Shown here piece after piece: positions 35,205 through 43,794 of a DNA stretch of 64,000 bases. The position numbers were made by a program, and so were the translations under genes. The notes below the pieces were generated by a model. That model did no database searches. It was not told the origin of the DNA and saw nothing but the letters and a program-made list of their open reading frames with translations. Position 1 is the stretch's first letter; each line of letters starts with the position of its first letter. This DNA is from Synechococcus sp. A15-62 (GTDB lineage Bacteria; Cyanobacteriota; Cyanobacteriia; PCC-6307; Cyanobiaceae). The stretch is from positions 744,001 to 808,000 of the forward strand of contig NZ_CP047950.1 in NCBI RefSeq assembly GCF_014280075.1, given 5' to 3'.

Positions 35205-36569
35205 GTGTTCCGCCACGCCATGGGTCGCGCCGAAGCCTTGATTGCCCTGCGGCAAGCCCTCAGTGCTGTTCCGGAACTGGAGCTGTTGGAGGAACCGGGG
35301 GAGCTGCAGCGCCATTCCCGGGACGCCTTTGAGTACTCACCCGTTCTGACGCCGCGGCTGGAGGCCTGCCGTGCTGAGTTGGTGGTCCGCCCGCGCACGG
35401 TGGATGCCGTTGAACGGCTGGCTTCGGCCTGCGCTGAGCACCAGGTTCCCTTAACCCTGCGCGGCTCCGGGACAGGGAACTACGGCCAGTGTGTGCCTCT
35501 GCAGGGCGGTGTGGTGATGCTCACCACGGCCCTGCGGCAGATCCGCTCGATTGATCCGATCACCGGGGTGGTGACCGTGGAACCGGGCTGTGTGATGCGC
35601 GATCTGGATCAGGAGTTGCGCCGGCATGGACGCCAGCTGCGCTTGATGCCCAGCACCTGGCGCAGCGCCACCATCGGTGGCTTTGTGGCAGGGGGCTCCG
35701 GGGGCATCGGTTCGCTGCGCTGGGGCTTTCTGCGGGATCCAGGCCATCTGCTCGGGTTGGAGATCGTGCCGCTACGTGCCGATGCCCAGCGCCATCAACT
35801 CGGCGAGATGGATGCTGAGGCCTTGAATCACGCCTATGGCACCAACGGCATCATCACGGCCCTCAGCCTGGCCACAGCTCCAGCGGTCAACTGGCACCAG
35901 GTGAGTGTCGACTGCGAGCACTGGGAGCAGGCGATTGAGCTGATGCAACGGATCGCTGCCTCGGCCTTGGATCTCCATCTGGCGAGCCTGCTGGAACAGC
36001 CGCTGCTGTCGCGTTTGCCCAGCTGGGGTGGACCTGCCGTCTCGGCGCACCGTCTTCTGTTGCTCGTCGCCCCCGATGGGCTTAACAGCCTGCATCGGAT
36101 GGCGCAGTCAGCCGGCGCCATCCTGCGGGATCTCGGCCCTGAGGATCTCTCCGGGGGCAATGGCTTGCGCGAGCTGAGCTGGAACCACACCACCCTGCAT
36201 GTAAGGGCTTCAGAGCCGGGATGGACCTACCTGCAGATGCTGTTGCCGCAACCGGAGGCCCCAGCGATGGGGGCACTGAAGCAGCGCTGGGGTGATGCCC
36301 TGCTCTGGCATCTTGAGCTTGTGCGTCAGCAGGGCAGTCCCCGTCTGGCGGCGCTGCCGTTGGTGCGTTGGCAGGGGGCGGATCAGCTGAACCGGTTGAT
36401 GGACGACTGCAGGGCCGCGGGTGCGGTGTTGTTCAACCCCCACGTGATCACCGTGGAAGACGGCGGCCTTGGTGTGATCGATGCCGATCAGGTGGCGGCC
36501 AAGATGCGATTTGACCATGCCGGCCTGCTTAATCCTGGCAAGCTTCGGGGATGGGAGGAGCGCACCTGA
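35205..36569 (+). CDS. FAD-linked oxidase, GlcD-like
   Basis: 454 residues from GTG 35205, or 449 from ATG 35220. N-terminal FAD-binding (PCMH-type) domain: TLRGSGTGNYGQCVPLQGG near 85 and SATIGGFVAGGSGGIGS near 150. C-terminal lobe is of the FAD-oxidase type. Such flavoenzymes oxidise 2-hydroxy acids (glycolate, lactate) but substrate cannot be read off here; the usual C-terminal cysteine-rich partner (GlcF) is not adjacent. It follows the amidohydrolase by 3 bp, so the two are probably cotranslated. Confidence 0.8.
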   Translation: MFRHAMGRAEALIALRQALSAVPELELLEEPGELQRHSRDAFEYSPVLTPRLEACRAELVVRPRTVDAVERLASACAEHQVPLTLRGSGTGNYGQCVPLQGGVVMLTTALRQIRSIDPITGVVTVEPGCVMRDLDQELRRHGRQLRLMPSTWRSATIGGFVAGGSGGIGSLRWGFLRDPGHLLGLEIVPLRADAQRHQLGEMDAEALNHAYGTNGIITALSLATAPAVNWHQVSVDCEHWEQAIELMQRIAASALDLHLASLLEQPLLSRLPSWGGPAVSAHRLLLLVAPDGLNSLHRMAQSAGAILRDLGPEDLSGGNGLRELSWNHTTLHVRASEPGWTYLQMLLPQPEAPAMGALKQRWGDALLWHLELVRQQGSPRLAALPLVRWQGADQLNRLMDDCRAAGAVLFNPHVITVEDGGLGVIDADQVAAKMRFDHAGLLNPGKLRGWEERT

Positions 36570-36572
36570 GGA

Positions 36573-37094
36573 TCAGCAGCCCAAGCTGTCGAATGTGGCA
36601 ACTCCGGTGCTGGGATTGATGCCATCTGCCTCGCCGCACAGTCGGCGTTGATCATCTCGATCGAGCAGGGCGTCAGTGAAATCGGCCCCCTCGATCTGAG
36701 CGTTGCTGAAGCTGCTGCCCGACGCAATGATCCCGGTCAGGACGGCATTGCGGAGATCGGTGGCGACGAAGTCGGCGCGGTCCATCAGGGCATCGGAGAG
36801 GTCAGCACCCTGGAAATCAGCCTCGGCGAAGGCCCCTTGGGTGAGGATTGCTCCATGCAGGTTGGCGCCCCGGAAATTCGCACCGCGGCCCACGGCTCCG
36901 GCGAAGGATGTATTGGCCAGGTTCTGTCCTTCGAAATCGCCATTGCTCTGGTTGGTGAGCGTGTAATCCACCTTTTCCTGGAACAGGGCGCGGTCCTGCA
37001 GACCCACTCCAGCTGAGGTGTCCAGGGCCTGGGCAGGTGATGCCATGAGCAGGAGGGGCAGGAGAAGGCCCAGCAACCAGGAGATTCGCAGCAC
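36573..37094 (-). CDS. Exported pentapeptide-repeat protein (likely thylakoid lumen or periplasm)
   Basis: 173 residues from a GTG start. Signal peptide with hydrophobic core LLGLLLPLLLMA and cleavage after AQA (about residue 23). Residues 50-150 form pentapeptide repeats of the A(D/N)LxX type (for example GANFRGANLHGA, EADFQGADLSDA), which fold into a right-handed beta helix. Similar small lumenal pentapeptide proteins occur in cyanobacteria and plants. The C-terminus carries RRLCGEADGINP and a last Cys, which may form a disulfide. Convergent with the FAD oxidase, 3 bp from it. Confidence 0.85.
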   Translation of the reverse strand: MLRISWLLGLLLPLLLMASPAQALDTSAGVGLQDRALFQEKVDYTLTNQSNGDFEGQNLANTSFAGAVGRGANFRGANLHGAILTQGAFAEADFQGADLSDALMDRADFVATDLRNAVLTGIIASGSSFSNAQIEGADFTDALLDRDDQRRLCGEADGINPSTGVATFDSLGC

Positions 37095-37114
37095 AGTTCA
37101 CGCGCAAGCTGTGC

Positions 37115-38329
37115 TCACTCTGCCGTTACAACGCCGCGAGCGAACAGGTCACCGATCAGATACAGCGATCCGGCAACAATTGGCACCGGTGTCGGCCATC
37201 CATTGCTGCTGAGCTGGTGCAGCACGGTTTCGAGGTTGTCGGCCTCCTGCATCTGGTGCTCGAGCTGAGGCAGTTCCTGGAGGAGGGCCGACCGGTTCCA
37301 GCTCCTGTGGCTTGGCACCGGAATGATCCAGGCCTGGTCCTGCGGCTGTAGCAGCGTCCGGAGCATGGCGACAGCGTCCTTGTGGGCCTGGATTGCCAGG
37401 ATCCACACCACACCATTGGCGGCATGGCTCCAGAGGCTGCGTTCTTCGGCCAGTTGCACTGCGGCCGGTGGATTGTGGGCTCCATCAAGGCGAAGCCTGT
37501 GGTCACCCCAACGCACGCTTTGCAGCCGACCGGGCCAGTGGGCTGTGGCGAAGCCCTCCTGAATCACAGCCTCAGGCAACGTCCAGCTCAAGCCCGAGAG
37601 GGCTTGCAGGGCACCAAGGGCCACAGCGGCGTTGCTGCGCTGAATGGCGCCGGGCAAGCCCAGTTGCCAGATTGGATCCAGGGGCTTCACCCAGTGGAGC
37701 CTGGCCTGCTGGGTCCGGCAGGTTGTCTCCAGGACGTCCCGCACTTCAGGGGCTTGGGCGCCACTGATCACGGTAGCCTGAGGCGGGATTGCTGCCGCTT
37801 TTTCAGTTGCGATGGCGGTGAGGCTGTGGCCCAGGTGCTCGCAGTGGTCCAGGCCAATGCTGGCGACGGCCACGACAGGACGGCAGGGATGGGCCGTGGT
37901 GGCATCAAGCCGTCCCCCCAGCCCAACCTCCAGCACCAGCAGCTCGCAGGCGTGCTGTTGGAACTCCAACAAGGCGGCGGTCACCAGCAGTTCAAACGGA
38001 GTGAGCCGATGCCGTTCGTTCAGCGGCTGGAGTTCCTGCAACCGGCTGCGCAGGGTTTCAATCGCAATGGGTTTCCCCTGGATCCGGATGCGTTCGCACC
38101 AGCTCACCAGGTGGGGGGAGGTGGTGACACCGCAGCGGAGGCCAGCGGCACAAAGGGCTGATTCCAGAAAGCTGACGATGGAACCCTTCCCGTTGGTGCC
38201 CAGCACCTGGATCGCTGGAATCGTCCGACAGGGATGGTCGAGCTCGCGCAGGGCCGCATCCATGCGATCCAACTGCAGATCCATGCCACGCAGATCGAAG
38301 CGCGGGATCAGATCAGACAGATCGTCCAC
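37115..38329 (-). CDS. folC: Folylpolyglutamate synthase / dihydrofolate synthase
   Basis: 404 residues from a GTG start. Mur-ligase-fold enzyme that adds glutamate to folates. ATP-binding LGTNGKGSIVSFLESAL near 45 and TTSPHLVSWCERIRI near 74 are the folC landmarks, with LEVGLGGRLDATT near 135 and LDGAHNPPA near 280. Starts immediately after the argD stop codon on the minus strand, and the lumenal protein gene follows after 20 bp. Confidence 0.93.
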   Translation of the reverse strand: MDDLSDLIPRFDLRGMDLQLDRMDAALRELDHPCRTIPAIQVLGTNGKGSIVSFLESALCAAGLRCGVTTSPHLVSWCERIRIQGKPIAIETLRSRLQELQPLNERHRLTPFELLVTAALLEFQQHACELLVLEVGLGGRLDATTAHPCRPVVAVASIGLDHCEHLGHSLTAIATEKAAAIPPQATVISGAQAPEVRDVLETTCRTQQARLHWVKPLDPIWQLGLPGAIQRSNAAVALGALQALSGLSWTLPEAVIQEGFATAHWPGRLQSVRWGDHRLRLDGAHNPPAAVQLAEERSLWSHAANGVVWILAIQAHKDAVAMLRTLLQPQDQAWIIPVPSHRSWNRSALLQELPQLEHQMQEADNLETVLHQLSSNGWPTPVPIVAGSLYLIGDLFARGVVTAE

Positions 38330-39511
38330 TCAGCTGAGGCTGGAGAGGGTTGTCGCCAGACGGCGCAGCAGTTCGCGCACCTCGCGCTTGTTGATGGTCA
38401 GTGGGGGCACCATGCGCAGCACTGAGGGGCCGGCCGCCACGAGCAGCAGGCCGTGATCGATGGCGGCTTTCGCCAGCGCGGGTGCCGTCCAACTGCTGCC
38501 TTCCCGGATCACGATGCCCTGCAGCAGGCCCCAGCCGCGCACGCCTTGCAGGTGCTCCGGGAAGCAGTTCACGAGCTCTTGGAGTCCATTGCGCAGTTGT
38601 TCGCCACGGGCTGTGACGTTGGTCAGCAGATCGCGGCGTTCGATTTCGGTGGCCACTGTCAACCCCGCTCTGCAGGCGAAAGGATTGCCTCCGAAGGTGC
38701 TGGCGTGGTCGCCGGGTTCGAACACATCAGCTGATGCATTCACCAACAAGGCACCAATGGCATGGCCACCGCCCAGGCCCTTGGCCAGGGTGAAGGCGTC
38801 AGGGGTGATGCCCAGCTGCTCATAGCCCCAGAGGCGTCCACTCCGCCCCATGCCCACCTGAACTTCATCAAGGATCAGCAGGATGTTTCGCTCCGTGCAG
38901 ATCTCGCGCAGGCGTGAAAAGAAAACGCGATCTCCAGGGTTGACGCCACCCTCCCCCTGCAGGGGTTCAACCAGAACGGCCGCGATCGAGGGGCCGGCCT
39001 GTTCGTAGCGGTTGATCAGGGCTTCGAGGGCCTTCAGATCGTTGTAAGGGAAATAATCAAACCCGGTCACCATGGGTTCAAAACCCTTGTGGTACTTGGG
39101 TTGACCCGTGGCGGTGACCGCCGCAAGCGTGCGGCCATGGAAGCTGGCTGCTGCCGTGAGAATCACGGGCTGTTCGATACCGCGCCGTTGATGGCCGTGT
39201 TTGCGGGCCAGCTTGATCGCGGCTTCATTGGCCTCGGCGCCGGAATTGCAGAAGAAGACGCTGTCGGCACAGCTGTTGTTCACCAGCCAGCTGGCCAGCT
39301 CTTCCTGTTCCGGAATCCGATAGAGGTTGGACACGTGCTGGAGCCGTCCCAGCTGCTTTCGCAGAGCCCGCTGCATAGCCCTGTCGCTGTGGCCCAGGGT
39401 GCAGGTGGCAATGCCGGCGACGGCATCCAGGTAGCGCCTGCCTTGAGTGTCCTTGACCCAGCAGCCGTTCCCTTGGGCCAGAGCCAAAGGGAACCGGCCG
39501 TAGGTGTTCAT
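38330..39511 (-). CDS. argD: Acetylornithine aminotransferase
   Basis: 393 residues from ATG 39511. Class III PLP-dependent transaminase of arginine synthesis. Landmarks: RYLDAVAGIATCTLGH near 25, FFCNSGAEANEAAIKLAR near 90, LILDEVQVGMGRSG near 210, and AFTLAKGLGGGHAIGA near 235 with the PLP lysine. An in-frame extension upstream would run through the tRNA-Leu gene and is rejected. The tRNA lies 14 bp upstream in the same orientation. Confidence 0.95.
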   Translation of the reverse strand: MNTYGRFPLALAQGNGCWVKDTQGRRYLDAVAGIATCTLGHSDRAMQRALRKQLGRLQHVSNLYRIPEQEELASWLVNNSCADSVFFCNSGAEANEAAIKLARKHGHQRRGIEQPVILTAAASFHGRTLAAVTATGQPKYHKGFEPMVTGFDYFPYNDLKALEALINRYEQAGPSIAAVLVEPLQGEGGVNPGDRVFFSRLREICTERNILLILDEVQVGMGRSGRLWGYEQLGITPDAFTLAKGLGGGHAIGALLVNASADVFEPGDHASTFGGNPFACRAGLTVATEIERRDLLTNVTARGEQLRNGLQELVNCFPEHLQGVRGWGLLQGIVIREGSSWTAPALAKAAIDHGLLLVAAGPSVLRMVPPLTINKREVRELLRRLATTLSSLS

Positions 39512-39524
39512 CACAGCGGAGGGA

Positions 39525-39607
39525 TGGGAGCCGGGGGACTTGAACCCCCAAGACCAGTGGCCGGCTGATTTTGAGTCAGCTGCGTCTACCAATTCCGCCA
39601 GGCTCCC
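39525..39607 (-). tRNA. tRNA-Leu (CAA)
   Basis: Class II tRNA with long variable arm on the minus strand. Acceptor GGGAGCC pairs with GGCTCCC, D region GGCGGAATTGGTAGACGC, anticodon stem GCTGA/TCAGC with loop CTCAAAA giving CAA, and T arm GGGGGTTCAAGTCCCC, discriminator A. Confidence 0.95.
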
Positions 39608-39640
39608 GCACAGGGATTGTATTGATTGAAGGGCCCCACT

Positions 39641-40942
39641 TCAGGGGATGTTGCGCTTCACCTCAGCGCCAGCAGTGCTGAGCTTGGCTTCGAGGTCGTC
39701 GTAGCCCCGGTCCAGGTGCTTCAGACCAGCCACTTCGGTGATTCCTTTGGCGGAGAGGCCAGCCAGCACCATGGCTGCGGCTGCACGGAGGTCGGTGCCG
39801 GTGACGGGAGCTGCGCTCAGCTGAGCCACTCCTTCAACGATGGCGGTGCTGCCCTCGAGTCGAATCGATGCCCCCATGCGCTGCAGTTCGGCCACATGCT
39901 GCAGACGGTTTTCGTAGATCTTTTCGCTGATCACACTGGTGCCCTTCGCGGTGCACATCAGGGCCATGAACGGTGCCTGGAGATCGGTTGGAAACCCGGG
40001 GAACGGTTGGGTGGTGATGTCCACGGCCGTGATCTCGCCAGGGGTGATCGTCACGGCCCTCCCCTTGATCTCGATGGAGCAGCCGCAATCACGAAGTTTT
40101 TGGATCACAGCGCTGAGGTGTTCGGGAATGACGGGCTCCACCACCAGTGGTGAGCGCGTGATTGCCGCCGCCATCAGGAATGTTCCGGCTTCGATGCGAT
40201 CCGGGATCACCGGGTAGTTGCTGCAACCACGGAGACGCTCTACGCCTTGAACGGTGATCATCGGGCCGCCAGCGCCGCTGACCTGGGCTCCCATGCTGTT
40301 GAGCAGGTTGGCCAGGTCCTGCACTTCAGGTTCCTGAGCAGCGTTTTCAATGGTGGAGACCCCATCGGCCAAAACCGCTGCCATCAGAATGGTTTCGGTG
40401 GCGCCAACGCTGGGGCAGTCGAGCACGATCTGAGCGCCCGTAAGGCGTTTTTTGCTGCCGGGCACTGAGGCCGTGACAATCCCGTGCTCGACATTGACGA
40501 CGGCACCGAGGGCTTTGAGTCCGCGGATGTGCTCCACCACGGGACGAGCCCCGATACGGCACCCTCCAGGGAGAGGGACCCGAGCGTGTCCCAGGCGTCC
40601 AAGCAGCGGACCAATGCTGAAGAAACTGGCGCGCAGGCTGTTGACCAGTTCGTAGGGAGGGGCCGAGCCACTGAGCTCGGCTGCGGTGAGGCGAATGCAA
40701 TCCGACTGCCTGTCGACTTGAACCCCCAGAGATTCGAGGATGGCACTCATGCCATCGATATCTGTGAGAGAGGGAATGTTGGTCAGCTCAATGGTCTCCT
40801 CGCTGAGGAGGCTGGCTGTCATCAGCACCAGAGCAGAGTTTTTCGCACCGCTGACGCGAAGTGTCCCCTTCAAGCCATTGCCACCGCTGACATTGAGGCG
40901 TTGCTTGAGACTCTCCTGAGACGCTTCTGCAACGGCCATCAT
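39641..40942 (-). CDS. murA: UDP-N-acetylglucosamine 1-carboxyvinyltransferase
   Basis: 433 residues. First committed step of peptidoglycan synthesis, transferring enolpyruvate to UDP-GlcNAc. Landmarks: LRVSGAKNSALVLM near 28, the catalytic loop PLPGGCRIGARPVVEH near 125 with the fosfomycin-target Cys, and FPGFPTDLQAPFMAL near 320. ATG at 40942 (second ATG next codon). The tRNA-Leu(CAA) gene lies just downstream on the same strand. Confidence 0.97.
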   Translation of the reverse strand: MMAVAEASQESLKQRLNVSGGNGLKGTLRVSGAKNSALVLMTASLLSEETIELTNIPSLTDIDGMSAILESLGVQVDRQSDCIRLTAAELSGSAPPYELVNSLRASFFSIGPLLGRLGHARVPLPGGCRIGARPVVEHIRGLKALGAVVNVEHGIVTASVPGSKKRLTGAQIVLDCPSVGATETILMAAVLADGVSTIENAAQEPEVQDLANLLNSMGAQVSGAGGPMITVQGVERLRGCSNYPVIPDRIEAGTFLMAAAITRSPLVVEPVIPEHLSAVIQKLRDCGCSIEIKGRAVTITPGEITAVDITTQPFPGFPTDLQAPFMALMCTAKGTSVISEKIYENRLQHVAELQRMGASIRLEGSTAIVEGVAQLSAAPVTGTDLRAAAAMVLAGLSAKGITEVAGLKHLDRGYDDLEAKLSTAGAEVKRNIP

Positions 40943-41093
40943 CGGTGAGCTGATCCCCTATGTCCGGAGTTTGGCAACAGTTTTTGAGACCGTCTAGACG
41001 GCCGGCGTTCAAAGTGGACAGTTTGTTACGAGCGGCTGGGGCCGTCAGGGATCGGCGATGGCCTATGGTCTTGCGGTCGAAAACGACACGCCA

Positions 41094-41177
41094 GCGGATG
41101 TGGCGGAATTGGTAGACGCGCTAGTTTCAGGTACTAGTGGTGGCAACATCGTGGGAGTTCAAGTCTCCCCATCCGCA
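41094..41177 (+). tRNA. tRNA-Leu (CAG)
   Basis: Class II tRNA. Acceptor GCGGATG pairs with CATCCGC, D region GGCGGAATTGGTAGACGC, anticodon stem CTAGT/ACTAG with loop TTCAGGT giving CAG, long variable arm, T arm GGGAGTTCAAGTCTCC, discriminator A. Start of the 82-residue gene lies 32 bp downstream. Confidence 0.95.
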
Positions 41178-41183
41178 CTAACT

Positions 41184-41207
41184 TTGTCGGGTAACGACAC
41201 CCGACAA
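41184..41207 (+). promoter_or_regulatory. Perfect hairpin between tRNA-Leu and the 82-residue gene
   Basis: Nine-pair perfect stem TTGTCGGGT/ACCCGACAA (41184-41192 with 41199-41207), loop of 6, ending 2 bp before the ATG at 41210. No T-run follows, so it is not a typical terminator; it would occlude the ribosome binding region or guide tRNA trimming. Confidence 0.55.
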
Positions 41208-41209
41208 CC

Positions 41210-41458
41210 ATGATCGTTCTGAAAATTTCCAACGCTTCGGAAGTCGTTGCTTCGAAGGTGGGGAAATTTCTTGAGTTTCTCACCCCTGATTCCATCGACC
41301 ATGCAACCGTCGAAGATCAGGTGATTAAAAAGATGATTGAAAATCTGGCAGCGGAAGGAATCAAAGGCGAAATCGCAGCCATCAATGGCCTCGAGCTCGA
41401 CGGAGAAGATCTGAGCGTTCACAAGGGCCTGAACGTGCGCAAACACGCAGCGTTCTGA
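41210..41458 (+). CDS. Conserved-looking small hypothetical protein
   Basis: 82 residues: MIVLKISNASEVVASKVGKF at the start, then TVEDQVIKKMIENLAAEGIKGE and a strand-rich end with VHKGLNVRKH. Alternating strand-helix-strand pattern, soluble, no signal. I recall similar unnamed proteins in cyanobacteria but cannot give a function. It follows a tRNA-Leu gene and a hairpin, and is followed closely by the SpoU-family methyltransferase in another frame. Confidence 0.75.
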   Translation: MIVLKISNASEVVASKVGKFLEFLTPDSIDHATVEDQVIKKMIENLAAEGIKGEIAAINGLELDGEDLSVHKGLNVRKHAAF

Positions 41459-41484
41459 GTCGTTCTCTGGATTCCTCTTTCCCC

Positions 41485-42315
41485 CTGATCAGCAGCCGAC
41501 GTAATCCCCTGGTCAAACGGCTGCGAACCCTGGCCACCCGTGCTGGGCGAGAGGCCGAGGGGCTGTTGCTTCTCGAGGGCACCCACCTGTTGCAGGAAGT
41601 TCTCAGGCAGGGCAACGCACCCGTTGAAATCATCTCGACTGAAGCCTGGTGGCAAGGTCATCCGGCCCTGGCTGAACGTTGTGTCCAGGCGCGATTGCGG
41701 ATCGTCACAGATGAGGTGTTGCGGGCTGCTCTCACAACAGTCACACCTGATGGCGTTGCCTGCCTGAGCCCCCTGGATCGACTGCCCGCCGTCCCACCAG
41801 AGCTGGACTTCCTCCTGGTTCTGGATCGGATTCAGGATCCAGGGAATCTGGGCACGTTGCTGCGCACGGCCCTGGCCGCTGACCTCAACGCGGTTTGGAT
41901 GGGGGCTGGCGTTGATCCCCTTGGCACGAAGGTGTTGCGGGCCTCTGCCGGTGCTCTGCTTCAACTGCCGCATCAACGCTTTGGACCCAGCGAAGCGATG
42001 GCGATTTCACAGCTTCGGCAGGAACTGAAGCAGCTGGCAGCTTTGGGTGTGCAAGTGGTGGCCACCCTGGTGCCCGATTCGACCCAAGCTTCTCCGATTC
42101 CCTATTGGGATCTCGACTGGACGCTGCCGACGGCGCTGGTGCTGGGAACCGAGGGCGCAGGTCTGCATCCGGATCTGCAGGCCTGCTGCACCCATGCCGT
42201 CACGCTCCCCCATAGCGCACGGGTGGAATCCCTGAATGTGGCGTCTGCCGCTGTTCCTCTCCTTCTGGAGCGGCGAAGAGCGACAATGACCGCCACATCG
42301 CAGCAGTTCGGGTGA
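41485..42315 (+). CDS. SpoU/TrmH-family RNA 2-O-methyltransferase, likely non-canonical start
   Basis: Knotted methyltransferase. C-terminal SPOUT blocks are clear: LVLDRIQDPGNLGTLLRTA near 110, ALVLGTEGAGL near 220 and HSARVESLNVASAAVPLLLE near 250. The N-terminal substrate-binding part begins LISSRRNPLVKRLRTLATR, where relatives normally start MI-S. In this frame there is no ATG, GTG or TTG between the preceding in-frame stop and TTG 41566, and starting there would delete conserved sequence. CTG 41485 sits exactly where the usual ATG would be; CTG 41455 or 41467 are alternatives. Its end overlaps the lpd start (GTGA). Target base (rRNA or tRNA) is not known. Confidence 0.8.
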   Translation: MISSRRNPLVKRLRTLATRAGREAEGLLLLEGTHLLQEVLRQGNAPVEIISTEAWWQGHPALAERCVQARLRIVTDEVLRAALTTVTPDGVACLSPLDRLPAVPPELDFLLVLDRIQDPGNLGTLLRTALAADLNAVWMGAGVDPLGTKVLRASAGALLQLPHQRFGPSEAMAISQLRQELKQLAALGVQVVATLVPDSTQASPIPYWDLDWTLPTALVLGTEGAGLHPDLQACCTHAVTLPHSARVESLNVASAAVPLLLERRRATMTATSQQFG

Positions 42316-43754
42316 GCGACGCCAGCTTCGACTTCGACGTCATTGTTATTGGAGCCGGCTACGGCGGCTTCGATGCTGCCAAACATGCCGCCGAGCACGG
42401 CTTGAAGACGGCGATCGTTGAATCCCGCGACATGGGTGGCACTTGTGTGAACCGGGGCTGCGTGCCCTCCAAGGCGCTGCTGGCCGCCAGTGGAAAGGTG
42501 CGGGAACTGGCAGACGACAAACACCTCTCGAGCTTCGGCATTCACGCTGCTCCCGTCCGGTTCGAGCGGCAGAAGATCGCTGATCACGCCAATCAGCTGG
42601 TTCAGACCATCCGCACCAACCTCACCAAAACCCTCGAACGGGCCGGGGTGACCATCCTTCGTGGGCACGGCCGTCTTGAGGGCAGCCAGAAGGTGGGACT
42701 GCGGGAACCCAGCGGGGTCGACAGGGTGCTGACCGCCAAGGACGTGATCATCGCCACCGGATCAGATCCCTTTGTTCCGCCAGGCATCGAAACCGATGGC
42801 CGCACGGTGTTCACCAGTGACGAGGCCATCAACCTGGAATGGCTGCCCCGCTGGATCGCCATCATCGGCAGCGGTTACATCGGCCTTGAATTCGCTGATG
42901 TGTACACCGCCCTCGGTTGCGAGGTGACGATGATCGAGGCCATGGACAAGGTGATGCCCACCTTTGATCCCGACATCGCCAAGATCGCTGGGCGTCATTT
43001 GATTGATGGTCGTGATATCGATGCGCGTTCCGGTCTGCTGGCCCGCAAGGTCACCCCGGGCTGTCCGGTGCAGATCGAACTGGCTGATTTCAACAGCCGT
43101 GAACTGGTGGAGACCCTTGAGGTGGATGCCGTTCTGGTGGCCACAGGGCGTGTTCCCAGCAGCAAGGGTCTCAACCTGGAGTCGCTGAATGTGGAAACGA
43201 ACCATGGTTTCGTCCCGATCGACGACGCCATGCGCGTTCTGGTCAACGACCAGCCTGTTCCTCATCTCTGGGCCGTGGGCGATGTAACCGGCAAGCTGAT
43301 GCTGGCCCACACGGCTGCTGCCCAAGGCACCGTTGCGGTGGACAACATCCTTGGCCATGCGCGCGAGATCGATTACCGGAGCATTCCGGCGGCCACCTTC
43401 ACCCATCCCGAGATCAGCTCGGTTGGCCTGACCGAGGCGGATGCCAAAGCTTTGGCAGAGAAGGATGGCTTCCAGCTCGGTTCCGTTCGCAGCTACTTCA
43501 AGGCCAATTCCAAAGCTCTGGCTGAACTGGACAGCGATGGCCTGATGAAGCTGCTGTTCAACAAAACCAGCGGTGAAGTGCTTGGCGCCCACATCTATGG
43601 GCTTCACGCCGCCGACCTGATCCAGGAGGTGGCCAATGCCGTTGCCCGGCGCCAGAGCGTGCGTCAGCTCGCCACCGAAGTGCACACCCACCCAACCCTC
43701 AGCGAGGTGGTGGAGGTTGCTTACAAGCAGGCTGCCGCCCAGGTGGCCGCCTGA
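42312..43754 (+). CDS. lpd: Dihydrolipoamide dehydrogenase (E3)
   Basis: 480 residues from a GTG that overlaps the previous stop. FAD flavoenzyme that reoxidises lipoyl groups of pyruvate dehydrogenase and the glycine cleavage system. Landmarks: [12 protein letters not shown] near 12, redox disulfide [15 protein letters not shown] near 43, NAD-binding [13 protein letters not shown] near 187, and the C-terminal His-Glu pair in [12 protein letters not shown] near 460. The pdhA gene for the E1 alpha subunit is elsewhere in this window (52580). trpC follows after 40 bp. Confidence 0.96.
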   Translation: MSDASFDFDVIVIGAGYGGFDAAKHAAEHGLKTAIVESRDMGGTCVNRGCVPSKALLAASGKVRELADDKHLSSFGIHAAPVRFERQKIADHANQLVQTIRTNLTKTLERAGVTILRGHGRLEGSQKVGLREPSGVDRVLTAKDVIIATGSDPFVPPGIETDGRTVFTSDEAINLEWLPRWIAIIGSGYIGLEFADVYTALGCEVTMIEAMDKVMPTFDPDIAKIAGRHLIDGRDIDARSGLLARKVTPGCPVQIELADFNSRELVETLEVDAVLVATGRVPSSKGLNLESLNVETNHGFVPIDDAMRVLVNDQPVPHLWAVGDVTGKLMLAHTAAAQGTVAVDNILGHAREIDYRSIPAATFTHPEISSVGLTEADAKALAEKDGFQLGSVRSYFKANSKALAELDSDGLMKLLFNKTSGEVLGAHIYGLHAADLIQEVANAVARRQSVRQLATEVHTHPTLSEVVEVAYKQAAAQVAA

Positions 43755-43794
43755 TCCCGCCCCACGTTTTTCGTTCCAGTCTTTTTCCTCTTCT

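Noticed and set aside
39512-39592. N-terminal extension of argD
   Set aside because: The in-frame stretch upstream of ATG 39511 runs through the tRNA-Leu(CAA) gene and has no family similarity.
43636-43794. Longer trpC reading frame
   Set aside because: It overlaps the conserved C-terminus of lpd; the TrpC family starts at ATG 43795.
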